From contig NZ_RAIF01000041.1 in NCBI RefSeq assembly GCF_003671715.1, positions 1-44,885 on the forward strand: a stretch of 44,885 bases of DNA, in the 5' to 3' direction. A program made the position numbers and the translations under genes. The notes below the pieces were generated by a model, which was not told where the DNA came from, made no database searches, and worked only from the letters and a program-made list of their open reading frames with translations. Positions within the stretch are counted from its first letter, which is position 1, and the number at the start of each line of letters is the position of its first letter. The DNA comes from Streptomyces sp. E2N166. GTDB lineage: Bacteria; Actinomycetota; Actinomycetes; Streptomycetales; Streptomycetaceae. This document shows, in pieces, positions 9,008 to 16,639 of the stretch.

Positions 9008-9075
9008 CTCGCCGGGTCTGCTCCCTCGGGTCTGCGAACGCAAGATCCGCTCGCCGGGTCACTCGCCGGGTCTGC
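9008..9075. repeat. GACCCGG-core direct repeats upstream of the translocase
   Basis: On the minus strand GACCCGGCGAG occurs three times (plus-strand positions 9008-9018, 9050-9060, 9062-9072) and a degenerate GACCCGAG lies between them. The repeats sit just upstream of the translocase start. The core resembles the octamer GACCCGGA that I recall as the TraB recognition sequence of plasmid pSVH1. Confidence 0.5.
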
Positions 9076-9113
9076 ACTGGTCGACTGCGTTTTCGCTTCC
9101 GGCAGTCGCAGCA

Positions 9114-9142
9114 AGGGCCAGCCCGCACGGCGGGCTGGCCCT
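9114..9142 (-). terminator. 13-bp perfect hairpin
   Basis: AGGGCCAGCCCGC pairs perfectly with GCGGGCTGGCCCT across a 3-nt loop. It lies between the DUF2637 gene and the translocase gene, as expected for a terminator or attenuator. Confidence 0.8.
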
Positions 9143-9186
9143 CACTGGTGGTGCCGGACAAAACGGGGCGTACGCCCTCTTGTTGG

Positions 9187-10344
9187 TCAGGCGTCCGTGT
9201 CCTCGGTCTCGTCGTCGGTCTCGGAGTCCTCGGAGTCGGCCGGCGTCTCGGTCCGGCCTGCTGCGGTGTTCTCTTCCTTCGCCCTGAGTGCGACCCACGA
9301 GCGGCGCACCCGCTTCTCGCTGCCGACGAATCCGTCCTCGCGGAAGGTGGCGACGGCCTGGCGGTAGGACAGCGGCGGCTCGTCGCGGTAGCGCAGATGG
9401 CGCAGCACGACGTCCAGCTGTCCGTCGGTGAGCTGTTCGCCGGGCTCGGGGGTGGGCACGCCCGTGACGCTGGCGAGCTGTTCGAGCGTGACGCGGTCTC
9501 GGTCGGTGTCACGGCCGGTACGCCGTGTGCCCTCGCCATTGCCCACGCCACCGCTCTGACCTGCGTGACTGCCGCTGCCGTCCGTGTCGGGGGCGTTACG
9601 GTCGGGGCCAGTGAGGGCCGGGGGCGTGGGCAGCGCGGGGGCGCTGGGCCTCCACGTGCCCAGTTCCGGCAGGCGGATGGAGGCGACCGAGGCGGGCAGC
9701 GCCTTCTCGGTGACCGTCTCCTGCGTGGACTGTGCCTGCTGGTGCAGGGCCTCGGTGGTGGTCTGCTGCGCCTTCAGCACCGACCTGCGGTACCTGGTCT
9801 CCGCCTTGGCCACCTGCGTCTCCAGCTCGGTGGCCAGCTCCAGCAGCTCGATCCGGTGCGAGGCCTCCGCCTCCATCTCCTCCAGCCGGTCGTCGACCTC
9901 CTGGCGCTTGGTGTCGAGGGACTGCCGCGTGCCGACGGACACCTTTCGCCCGAGCGACGGCAGCACCCACCACCAGGCGAACTTGGTCGCGACGATGGCC
10001 ACCGGGGTCAGGACGTAGGCCAGGTCGAATTCGCCGGGCCCGGACATGACCAGGTGGGCGGTCGGGATGGCGGCGTTGATGGCCGTCAGGGCGAGGCCTG
10101 CGAACTGAACACGCCGGGCGCGGCGGCGGTTGTTGCCCGCCAGGATCTCCGTGGCCTGGAAGACCACCCACAGCGCGTCCAGAGCGCCGATGGTCGGCAC
10201 TGCCCACGCGCCGAAGCGGGGTTCGAGGATGTCGTAGGAGACGGCCACCGACAGGATGGCCACACCCAGGGTGATGACTCCCAGGATGGCGAGCACCGTC
10301 GCGCGCGGGGACGGCCTCCCCAGGGGCAGCTTGGTCTTGTTCAC
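9187..10344 (-). CDS. DUF2637 membrane protein (plasmid spread-like)
   Basis: Predicted 385 aa from a GTG with AAGGGA upstream. Four hydrophobic helices in residues ~14-125 include the DUF2637-type stretch WAVPTIGALDALWVVFQATE. A coiled coil follows (~130-200), then a Pro/Gly-rich region and an acidic tail with a small helical domain. DUF2637 proteins are typical of Streptomyces plasmids and are linked to intramycelial spread (Spd functions). The neighbouring translocase supports a role in plasmid spreading, though the molecular activity is unknown. Confidence 0.75.
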   Translation of the reverse strand: MNKTKLPLGRPSPRATVLAILGVITLGVAILSVAVSYDILEPRFGAWAVPTIGALDALWVVFQATEILAGNNRRRARRVQFAGLALTAINAAIPTAHLVMSGPGEFDLAYVLTPVAIVATKFAWWWVLPSLGRKVSVGTRQSLDTKRQEVDDRLEEMEAEASHRIELLELATELETQVAKAETRYRRSVLKAQQTTTEALHQQAQSTQETVTEKALPASVASIRLPELGTWRPSAPALPTPPALTGPDRNAPDTDGSGSHAGQSGGVGNGEGTRRTGRDTDRDRVTLEQLASVTGVPTPEPGEQLTDGQLDVVLRHLRYRDEPPLSYRQAVATFREDGFVGSEKRVRRSWVALRAKEENTAAGRTETPADSEDSETDDETEDTDA

Positions 10345-10390
10345 GCCTGTTTCCCTTCTGGTCTGGTGCGAGTGGTTGCCGTCGCAGTCC

Positions 10391-10462
10391 TCAGCGGGCC
10401 AGCAGAACGGCAATGACGACGATGAGCGGGCTGGCCATGCCCAGCAGGTAGACGAAGCGCAC
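10391..10462 (-). CDS. 23-aa membrane microprotein
   Basis: A tiny reading frame starts with GTG at 10462 after GGAAAGGGGACCC and encodes essentially one transmembrane helix (VRFVYLLGMASPLIVVIAVL, then LAR). It fills the gap between the DUF2637 gene and the next upstream gene. The good ribosome binding site and hydrophobic composition support translation. Its function is unknown; it may be a small subunit of the spread/transfer complex. Confidence 0.55.
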   Translation of the reverse strand: MRFVYLLGMASPLIVVIAVLLAR

Positions 10463-10490
10463 GGGTCCCCTTTCCGGATCGGTTGGCGGG

Positions 10491-11204
10491 TCAGTGGGTG
10501 GCGCCGGACAGGCGGCTGACCTTGGCCAGGTGCTGCTCCTGCTCCTCGATGAGGCGGTCGACCTTGGCGGCGAGCCCGTCGCGGAAGTAGCCGCCGAAGC
10601 CGTCGCCGATGTGCCAGTCCTTGGCCTCGGGGTAGCCCGCCTCGGCGAGGGCCTGACTGTGGCCCAGGTCGGCGTACAGGTGCCGGTACTGGGCGTCGGC
10701 GATGTCGACCGCGCGCTTGTCGAACCGGGCGGCGGCGGCGCGGGTGCGGTCCTGCGCGTCGATCAGGCGGGAGATGGCGGCCGGCCATTCCCGGCCCGCC
10801 TCGGCGGTGCGCAGGTAGGCGTAGGCCGCTTCCAGGGCCTTCGCCTCCCGCTCGTACGCCCGCCAGCGCTCCGGGGCGCCCTGGACGACCCGGCGGAGTT
10901 CGGCGACGTAGGCGGCGTCCTGCCACCTTTTGCCCGCCTGCTGGTACAGGTCGTCCAGGACGTCCCGCGCGACCGTCCGGATGCGGTGCTCGGTCTGATC
11001 TTCCGACTCGGGCACGTAGTTCAGCCGCGGGTCGTCGTAGTACGACTGCGACTTGGCCGGCTCCTTCTCGTGGCCGGTGAACGGCGCGAATTCGAAGGTC
11101 ACCCGGCCGTAGGGGGTCGGCTCGATCTTCCGCAGGTACGGCGGCAGGTGCGGGGTGATGCGGTCGAGGACCTGCTGAAACGGGACCGAGAAGGTGTCGG
11201 GCAT
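10491..11204 (-). CDS. Hypothetical alpha-helical plasmid protein
   Basis: Predicted 237 aa from the ATG at 11204 (AAGGAG upstream). An in-frame ATG at 11336 also has a clear GGGAGG and would give 281 aa, so both starts may be used. The sequence is mostly helical, rich in Ala/Arg/Glu, with no cysteines, membrane segments or catalytic motifs I recognise. It lies upstream of the microprotein and DUF2637 genes on the same strand, probably in one operon with them. Confidence 0.6.
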   Translation of the reverse strand: MPDTFSVPFQQVLDRITPHLPPYLRKIEPTPYGRVTFEFAPFTGHEKEPAKSQSYYDDPRLNYVPESEDQTEHRIRTVARDVLDDLYQQAGKRWQDAAYVAELRRVVQGAPERWRAYEREAKALEAAYAYLRTAEAGREWPAAISRLIDAQDRTRAAAARFDKRAVDIADAQYRHLYADLGHSQALAEAGYPEAKDWHIGDGFGGYFRDGLAAKVDRLIEEQEQHLAKVSRLSGATH

Positions 11205-11442
11205 GTCGTCTCCTTGGCGGGATGCGGGGGTGTTCGGACGTGGTGCGGCGGGACCGTCCGTCGGGGCGGTCCGTTCCTTGCGCGGCAGCCCGAAGTCGTC
11301 CAGGGGCGCGCGTAACGGGATGGTGTGGGCGAACATAGGAACCTCCCAGCGGACAGACGGAGCGCGACTGCGCGGCTCCCCTGGACCGCGCCCGGACCAG
11401 CCACCGCGTGGGCGGGGCCAGGCCGGGCGGGTCAGGCAGCCG

Positions 11443-11688
11443 TCAGGCGGCGGTGGCGGGCCGGTGATCGGTGCTGTAGCCGCGGGCGACCAGAGCGGCG
11501 GCCAGGTAGTCGGCGGCCTCGTCCTCGTCGATACGCAGCTGATGCCAGGCGAAGGCCAGGCAGGCGACCTGCGCGGTGGTGACCCGCCCGGGCCCGTCCG
11601 AGGACGTCACGGCCGCATCCCGGACCAGATGCTTGGCAACCCTCATCAGGCGGATGTGGCGCTGCCTGTCACGCATCTTCTTGAGCAT
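11443..11688 (-). CDS. Small hypothetical protein
   Basis: Predicted 81 aa from an ATG preceded by AGGAGGG. The N-terminus is strongly basic (MLKKMRDRQRHIRLMR) and is followed by a short helical domain. No family recognised. It lies between two hairpin-bounded stretches of the small-gene region. Confidence 0.55.
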   Translation of the reverse strand: MLKKMRDRQRHIRLMRVAKHLVRDAAVTSSDGPGRVTTAQVACLAFAWHQLRIDEDEAADYLAAALVARGYSTDHRPATAA

Positions 11689-11735
11689 GTCTGGACCCTC
11701 CTGACGTATGCCGGGCTGTCCGGCTCCCCTCGCCT

Positions 11736-11773
11736 CGCCCGTCTCGGCCGCCAGGAGGCAGCCGAGACGGGCG
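11736..11773 (-). terminator. 13-bp perfect hairpin
   Basis: CGCCCGTCTCGGC and GCCGAGACGGGCG pair across a 12-nt loop between the genes ending at 11820 and starting at 11688. Confidence 0.75.
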
Positions 11774-11819
11774 TGGGAGGCAACCGACAGAGGTGGCGGT
11801 GTCGGCTGAGCGGGATGGC

Positions 11820-12008
11820 TCAGCGGGCGTTGCGCTTGCTGCGCTGGCGTTCGAGGTAGGCGTCCTGGCGCCGCTCGAACACCGTCCCCAGCCGCTGCCC
11901 CTCAAGGCAGCGGCTGAAGTTCGTGCACGCGGGATCGGTGCAGGTGGTGCGGTGGTCCTGGTAGGCGGCGAGGGCCGCCAGGTAGCGCTGGTACAGGGCG
12001 TCAGGCAC
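11820..12008 (-). CDS. Small cysteine-containing hypothetical protein
   Basis: Predicted 62 aa from GTG at 12008, overlapping the upstream stop by 8 bp. It contains CTDPACTNFSRC (residues ~23-34), a plausible zinc site, and a basic C-terminus. The ribosome binding site is weak, so expression probably relies on coupling to the upstream gene. Confidence 0.5.
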   Translation of the reverse strand: MPDALYQRYLAALAAYQDHRTTCTDPACTNFSRCLEGQRLGTVFERRQDAYLERQRSKRNAR

Positions 12009-12201
12009 GCGGTGCTCTTTCGTGGTGCCGGCGGGGCGGGTGGAGGTCGTCGACGCGGTGTCCTGCCTCCCACGCTGCGGCGGCGGCCACAGCGGCGGCC
12101 GCGAGCAGCAAGCGGGTCAGGGGGTGGCCGATGCCGACGTGGGAGGCGGCCCGGGCCGCGCAGTGCTGCGCTGCCCGGGCCGCGTGTATGAGGTGCGGCA
12201 T
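12001..12201 (-). CDS. Small Ala-rich membrane-like protein
   Basis: Predicted 66 aa. The ATG directly follows the upstream stop (TGAATG). A hydrophobic Ala/Leu stretch (residues ~29-46) could be one membrane helix; the tail is basic and His-rich. The overlaps with both neighbours suggest a translationally coupled string of small genes. Confidence 0.45.
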   Translation of the reverse strand: MPHLIHAARAAQHCAARAASHVGIGHPLTRLLLAAAAVAAAAAWEAGHRVDDLHPPRRHHERAPRA

Positions 12202-12676
12202 TCAGAGCCCGAGGGCCTGGCAGGCGTCGCACGTCCACGCCGTAGGCGCCAGCCGCGTGCTCTGCGTGCCCGTCGGCAGCGGTGCGGCACCGAAGACGCC
12301 ACCGCACACGTCGCACTGCAAGTTGCTGCGCGGCGCGGCGGGCGCTGACGCCGGGCGGGCACTTGCTCGGGTCGCAGTTCCACTTGCCGCACAGCGGGCA
12401 GGAGTCGCCGGCCATCACAGGGCGGTGCAGGGTGAGCACCGGCTGCCGCTCGTAGCCGGGCAGCATCTCCTGGAGGGTGCGGCGCGCGCGGCGCGTGGTC
12501 GGGACGCGGCTGTCGGCCTCGTGCACCATCCGGGCCAGGAGGTCACCGAGCTGCCGGTGCGCGACGGAGGTGCAGGGCCCGGCGTGGAAGCCGCGGCACG
12601 GGGGGCACCAGTACTCCGGGTTCATCCCGGCCCCTGTCGCACGGGCCACGGGGCGTGTCATGATCGCTGCGGTCAT
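12202..12676 (-). CDS. Multi-zinc-ribbon protein, apparently frameshifted
   Basis: From an ATG at 12676 with TTGGAG upstream, the frame encodes cysteine clusters CPPCRGFHAGPC (near residue 24) and CPLCGKWNCDPSKC (near 97). The next cluster (CDVCG...CDAC, ending at the stop 12202-12204) lies in the +1 frame and has no ATG or GTG of its own, only a TTG at 12321 without a ribosome binding site. Either one gene of ~157 aa carries a one-base frameshift between about 12320 and 12370, or a 39-aa zinc ribbon is read separately. The first frame runs on to 11669 only by overlapping other likely genes. Confidence 0.45.
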
Positions 12677-12701
12677 TGGGATGCTCCAATCCTGTTGACC
12701 G

Positions 12702-12735
12702 GACAGCCCCGGAGCTCTCACCTTCCGGGGCTGTC
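12702..12735 (-). terminator. 11-bp perfect hairpin
   Basis: GACAGCCCCGG and CCGGGGCTGTC pair across a 12-nt loop. With the adjacent larger hairpin (12752-12823) it makes a double barrier between two minus-strand genes. Confidence 0.75.
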
Positions 12736-12751
12736 ACCTTGTGGCTGACCG

Positions 12752-12823
12752 GACGGCCCGCCACGGCCCGCCTCCCACCCCCGACGCTCTGGTGGGGTGG
12801 GAGGTGGACCGTGGCGGGCCGTC
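12752..12823 (-). terminator. Long two-part hairpin overlapping a stop codon
   Basis: Outer arms GACGGCCCGCCACGG / CCGTGGCGGGCCGTC (15 bp) and inner arms CCTCCCACCCC / GGGGTGGGAGG (11 bp) form an almost continuous stem. The outer arm runs into the stop codon of the 92-aa gene. It is one of the strongest predicted RNA structures in the window. Confidence 0.8.
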
Positions 12824-13100
12824 AAGCAGCCGGGGCGTACTCGGTCCGAGCGGGCCGGACCAGGTAGTCGGACGTCGTCCAGACGGAACCGACCACGAAG
12901 GGGTCGCCGTCGGGGCGCAGCGTGTCGCGGACGATGAGGGCCCATCGAGCAGCGGCCCGGCGCAGCAGCTGCGCGGCGTCCGTCGGGTTGGTGATGAGGG
13001 CCAGAACCTCGAAGCGCCCGTCCGTGTTGGAGTAGATGGCTCCCGGGAGGCGGGGGCCGATCTCGTCCTGGACGCTCGGGCGGGGTGGAATGCTGTGCAT
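12822..13100 (-). CDS. Small hypothetical plasmid protein
   Basis: Predicted 92 aa from the ATG at 13100 (GAGAGGA upstream); a longer in-frame start at 13154 would place the beginning inside a terminator stem. It is a compact alpha/beta protein with no recognisable motif, flanked by strong hairpins on both sides, so it is probably monocistronic. Confidence 0.5.
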   Translation of the reverse strand: MHSIPPRPSVQDEIGPRLPGAIYSNTDGRFEVLALITNPTDAAQLLRRAAARWALIVRDTLRPDGDPFVVGSVWTTSDYLVRPARTEYAPAA

Positions 13101-13137
13101 GCGGGTCGTCCTCTCCCAAGAAGTGACCTGCGACAAG

Positions 13138-13165
13138 AACCCCCAGGGCGGCATCCCTGGGGGTT
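13138..13165 (-). terminator. 11-bp perfect hairpin
   Basis: AACCCCCAGGG and CCCTGGGGGTT pair across a 6-nt loop in the leader of the 92-aa gene. It is a terminator for the upstream gene or an attenuator of the downstream one. Confidence 0.75.
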
Positions 13166-13224
13166 CGTCGCACAGCCCGCGGTGGTCCGGATGGACAGCG
13201 GGCGGTTAGTGCGTCCTGCGCACT

Positions 13225-13269
13225 CCGCCGGCCACCGCCCAATCCGTGCAGGGGAGCGGTGGCCGGCGG
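13225..13269 (-). terminator. 14-bp perfect hairpin
   Basis: CCGCCGGCCACCGC and GCGGTGGCCGGCGG pair across a 17-nt loop just after the stop codon of the gene at 13287-14126. Confidence 0.8.
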
Positions 13270-13286
13270 GCAGCGCAGGGCAGCGG

Positions 13287-14126
13287 TCAGGCAGCGGTGA
13301 TATGGACCGGCTCCCTCGGCACCTGCGGGCCGCGGTAGTCGGAAAGCGTGCCCGCCCGGCGCGTACGGCACATGTTGTTGGCGTCCTCGACCGCCGTACC
13401 GGAACGCTTGGCAAGGGCGGCCGCCGGAGCGGTGGTGTCGTCGCGGTGCCGTGCCCACTCGGCCGCCGTACGCTGCGCCGCCACACTCGACCGGTGCCGG
13501 GCAATGAGCGTGTCAACGCGGGCCTCGTTCATATTCACGCGGTCGCGCTGCTCCTGGCCCCGGCTCAGCAGCTCGTACTGCGCGGCGAGCCGCAAGCCGG
13601 TGATGCAGCGATACGTGGCACCGCAGCGCCCAGCCACCTGCTTGATCTTCCGGCACTCCTTCGGGCACTTCTTTCGGCACCGGCACTTCGGCCGACACTG
13701 CTTGAGGTGCTCGCGGTAGGCGTCCAGTACAGCGGCCGCGTTCGGGGCCGGCCGGGCCATCCTGGCAACCGGCGTAGCCGGAGTCTGAATCGGCTTGTGG
13801 TGCTGACGGGCCGAGCGGCGGCCGGTCGCCGTGCTGTCGGCGGCGAGCAGCTTCTCGCCCCACTCCTCAACGGTGATGTCGATGGTGATGCGCTGCGCAC
13901 TGCCAGGGCAGCGGGGGCCACCGGTCGGCTTGTCGCCGTAGTAGCGGCGCTCGCCGGTCCGCGGGGCGTCGATGCTGGCACGGTGCGGCTTGATCATCGA
14001 CCGGGTGAGGCGGTGCCAGGTGTCGCAGTCCGGGCAGACCGCGAGCGGCGGTTCGCCATCGCGGAGGTTGAGGTGCTCGGGCCGCATGGTGCTGGCCTTG
14101 ATCGGTGTACGTCCGTTGTGACGCAT
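13287..14126 (-). CDS. Cysteine-rich hypothetical protein, first gene of the leftward block
   Basis: Predicted 279 aa from the ATG at 14126, which has AAGGGAG upstream. It contains CPDC (near 34) and a dense cluster CRPKCRCRKKCPKECR (near 150) plus later cysteines, suggesting zinc binding or nucleic-acid contact through the very basic stretch. No family recognised. It is transcribed away from the GntR regulator and shares a 331-bp intergenic region with it, so it is the likely target of that regulator. Confidence 0.55.
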   Translation of the reverse strand: MRHNGRTPIKASTMRPEHLNLRDGEPPLAVCPDCDTWHRLTRSMIKPHRASIDAPRTGERRYYGDKPTGGPRCPGSAQRITIDITVEEWGEKLLAADSTATGRRSARQHHKPIQTPATPVARMARPAPNAAAVLDAYREHLKQCRPKCRCRKKCPKECRKIKQVAGRCGATYRCITGLRLAAQYELLSRGQEQRDRVNMNEARVDTLIARHRSSVAAQRTAAEWARHRDDTTAPAAALAKRSGTAVEDANNMCRTRRAGTLSDYRGPQVPREPVHITAA

Positions 14127-14380
14127 CTGGTGTCTCCCTTGCTGCTGCGTTCTCCGCCGGCCAGGAGTCAGAGCACGTCCTGCTCCTGGTCGACGGGCAG
14201 CGCAACGGCTGCGGGTAGCGCACCTGGCTGTGCTCCGGGGACCTCGTGGTTCGTCACCTCGGCCGCGCATGTAAGCGACGGTCAGCCAGACGTATGAAGT
14301 TGACGCATACCAGGTTGCTCCATCCAACTTGCGATGGACTGGCTGCTGGGAAGAGGTTGGCATAGTGTGGCGACTAGGTC

Positions 14381-14424
14381 AACAACCAACGCAATATGGA
14401 TGAGCCCATGTTGCGTTGGTTGTT
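14381..14424. promoter_or_regulatory. Palindromic operator in the divergent promoter region
   Basis: Perfect 14-nt arms AACAACCAACGCAA and TTGCGTTGGTTGTT flank a 16-bp spacer, 33 bp before the GntR start codon. The rest of the 331-bp gap (14127-14457) has further GTTGG-like half sites (about 14312-14327 and 14356-14361) but no gene. It is probably the binding site of the adjacent GntR protein and controls both directions. Confidence 0.7.
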
Positions 14425-14457
14425 GCATAGGGGTTTGCCGAGTGAGAGAGTGCACCC

Positions 14458-15255
14458 ATGGCACACACGTCATCGAAGTACCTGGAGCTAGCGGAGGCGC
14501 TAGCCGAAGCGGTCCGAAGAGGGGAGTACGCGCCTGGCGACCGGTTCCCCACCGTGGTGGAGCTGGCCAAGGCGCACGCTGTGGCCCCGAACACGGCCTC
14601 GCGGGCAGTGCAGGTGCTCAAGGAGCAGGGTCTGTTGTCGGGAAAGCCTGGCGGCACGACTCGCGTGCGAGTGCAGCCGATTCACCAGGTGAGGGTGAAC
14701 ACTCGCTACCAGGCCGAGAAGGATCTGGTGCTAGAGCCCGAGGAAGTGAGAGGCAACTTCGGCGTAGCAGAGTCGGACCACGGCGTTTCCGTGTCGACGA
14801 TGGAAAACCACGTGCGGCTCGACGTGGTGCCCGCTCCGATCGACGTGGCTGAGGCCCTCGGTGTGGCACAAGGAACCCTGGTCCTACGCCGCATCGGCAC
14901 GCGTCGTACCAAGCAGGGCGCCGGCATGGGCAAGTCCGTCTCGTACATGCCCCATGACCTCGCCAGCCAGAACCCTGACCTGTTCGACCCTGAGCGCGAG
15001 CCGTGGCCCGGCGGCGCTCAGCACCAACTCCACACCGTGGGCATCGAGGTCGACCGCATCGAGGACCGGGTCACAGCGGCCATGCCAACGGACACGGAAA
15101 CGGAGGAGCAGGACATTCCTCCGGGAGTGCCTGTGCTCCGTGTAAGGAAGATCTCGTATTCGACGGACGGTCAGGTCGTAGAGGTAACAGATATTCCTCT
15201 GCCCGCGGATCGCGTGGAACTCCGGTACGTCACACCACTGAAGCGATGGTCATGA
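14458..15255 (+). CDS. GntR-family transcriptional regulator (UTRA type, KorSA/TraR-like)
   Basis: Predicted 265 aa. The N-terminal winged helix (residues ~8-75) has the GntR signature APGDRFPTVVELAKAHAVAPNT followed by ASRAVQVLKEQGLL. The C-terminal ~170 residues fit a UTRA ligand-binding domain. Regulators of this type repress transfer genes on Streptomyces plasmids and integrative elements. The palindrome upstream of its own start suggests autoregulation together with control of the leftward genes. Its stop overlaps the next gene's start (ATGA). Confidence 0.85.
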   Translation: MAHTSSKYLELAEALAEAVRRGEYAPGDRFPTVVELAKAHAVAPNTASRAVQVLKEQGLLSGKPGGTTRVRVQPIHQVRVNTRYQAEKDLVLEPEEVRGNFGVAESDHGVSVSTMENHVRLDVVPAPIDVAEALGVAQGTLVLRRIGTRRTKQGAGMGKSVSYMPHDLASQNPDLFDPEREPWPGGAQHQLHTVGIEVDRIEDRVTAAMPTDTETEEQDIPPGVPVLRVRKISYSTDGQVVEVTDIPLPADRVELRYVTPLKRWS

Positions 15256-16001
15256 ACCGAATTATCAGCGTGGTAACGCCTGTCTACGACGGCGGGGCAA
15301 AGTACCTGCGCGAAGCCTATGAGTCCGTGAGGGACGAGCGTGCCCGCCTGCCAGAGGGCTGGGAGGTGCAGTGGCTCGTCCAAGAGGACGGGACCACAGG
15401 CAGGCCACTTGCCGTCATCCCGGAAGAGCCATGGATCTCAACTGGGATGGCCAGCAAGGGCGGTGCTGGAGTCACCCGAACGATGGCTCTGCCGCGAGCG
15501 ACGGGCGAACTGGTCCGCACGCTGGACGCCGATGACGTGCTCCTCCCGGGAGGCCTCGCCCGGGACATCGCCGCTATGGAGGCGCACCCTGAAGTCGGGT
15601 GGTGCATCTCCGCCGGGTTGGATCTCCTGCCGGATGGGTCCATGGTGGCGGGGCCGTACGACCCGCCAGAGGGACCTCTCACCTACGAGACGTTGCTTAC
15701 CGCGTACGACGAGGACAACTTCCCCGTGATCGGTACGCATCTGACCGCGCGTACGCCACTGCTGCTCGCGGTGGGGGCCTGGCCGGCGATCCCAGCATGG
15801 GAGGCAATCGCAGCCGTCATGCTCTGCGCCGCCGTCTCAGACGGGTGGATGATCTCGACCCCGGGAGGCATCTACCGGAAGCACCCCGACCAGACGACTT
15901 CTCAGTCCGCATATGCCGAGGTCGCTGACCTGGATCAGCTCCGGGCCATTGTCCGAGCACAAGTAGAGGCGCTTCGTCGCACCGGCTGGCGCTGGCCGTA
16001 G
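15252..16001 (+). CDS. Family 2 glycosyltransferase
   Basis: Predicted 249 aa from the ATG at 15252, which overlaps the GntR stop; an in-frame ATG at 15246 is equally possible. It has a GT-A fold signature: ISVVTPVYDGG at the start and TLDADDVLLPGG (DXD-like, residues ~92-103). It should transfer a sugar from a nucleotide donor; the acceptor is unknown. A GntR-plus-glycosyltransferase pair is a recurring arrangement in Streptomyces mobile elements. No transmembrane segment, so it is probably cytoplasmic. Confidence 0.75.
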   Translation: MNRIISVVTPVYDGGAKYLREAYESVRDERARLPEGWEVQWLVQEDGTTGRPLAVIPEEPWISTGMASKGGAGVTRTMALPRATGELVRTLDADDVLLPGGLARDIAAMEAHPEVGWCISAGLDLLPDGSMVAGPYDPPEGPLTYETLLTAYDEDNFPVIGTHLTARTPLLLAVGAWPAIPAWEAIAAVMLCAAVSDGWMISTPGGIYRKHPDQTTSQSAYAEVADLDQLRAIVRAQVEALRRTGWRWP

Positions 16002-16079
16002 CGAGAACCGGAAGGTCGCGACAGCGCTCAAATCCGAGCGACACGCGGTCAGCTGACCTGGCCCGAGTGAAGAGTTTTG

Positions 16080-16085
16080 TATAGT
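16080..16085 (+). promoter_or_regulatory. -10 element TATAGT
   Basis: TATAGT follows TTTTG about 30 bp upstream of the chosen start of the Xre gene and is an AT-rich island in GC-rich DNA. No good -35 is visible at 16-19 bp. Confidence 0.4.
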
Positions 16086-16113
16086 TCTGGATCACGTGAG
16101 GAGAGGGGGAGCC

Positions 16114-16398
16114 TTGTCTGAACTACTAGACGCGGTCGATGCTCTGCTTGTGCGACCGGACACTCTGCCTCCGCCGGAGATCCGCGCGCGGCTGCGCAAG
16201 GCGGACGGTCTCACCCAACAGGAAGTGGCCGACGTTTTCGGAGTCACTCGCGTCGCCTTTAACCGTTGGGAAGTCGGAGCGGCCAAGCCGCGGCGGCGCC
16301 ACCTAGAGGCGTACGCTCGCCTGCTCGCCGGATGGGCAGCCAAGCATCCAGCCGCCGCCGTTCGGATACGAGGTGACAAAGCTATGAGTTCCCCGTAA
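16114..16398 (+). CDS. Xre-family DNA-binding protein
   Basis: Predicted ~94 aa from TTG at 16114 behind GAGGAGAGGGGGAG; an in-frame GTG at 16096 would add 6 residues. The helix-turn-helix is LTQQEVADVFGVTRVAFNRWEVG (residues ~31-53). It is a single-domain regulator directly upstream of the replication genes, so it may control copy number or rep expression (inference). Confidence 0.75.
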   Translation: MSELLDAVDALLVRPDTLPPPEIRARLRKADGLTQQEVADVFGVTRVAFNRWEVGAAKPRRRHLEAYARLLAGWAAKHPAAAVRIRGDKAMSSP

Positions 16399-16401
16399 TG
16401 C

Positions 16402-16436
16402 GAAGCGGCCCCTGTCGCCACAACAGGAGCCGCTTC
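16402..16436 (+). terminator. Terminator after the Xre gene
   Basis: GAAGCGGCcCCTGT and ACAGGaGCCGCTTC pair with one mismatch around a 7-nt loop, 4 nt after the TAA stop. Confidence 0.8.
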
Positions 16437-16639
16437 CAAGTCCGACTCAATCGAGCTAGCAACCCTTGAGTCGTGATCCGGTGAGGTGACCTCGCCGGGG
16501 GTGATGCCCGTGAGCCTTGCGGCCCTCGTGGTCACCTCTACCCAGAGTATGCGCCAGAGATTGCGCAACGCCACTACTCCGGGTCTTCTGTTCGGTCACA
16601 TCCACTGATCATGGCTCCCCTACCTGGGGAGATGACTCC

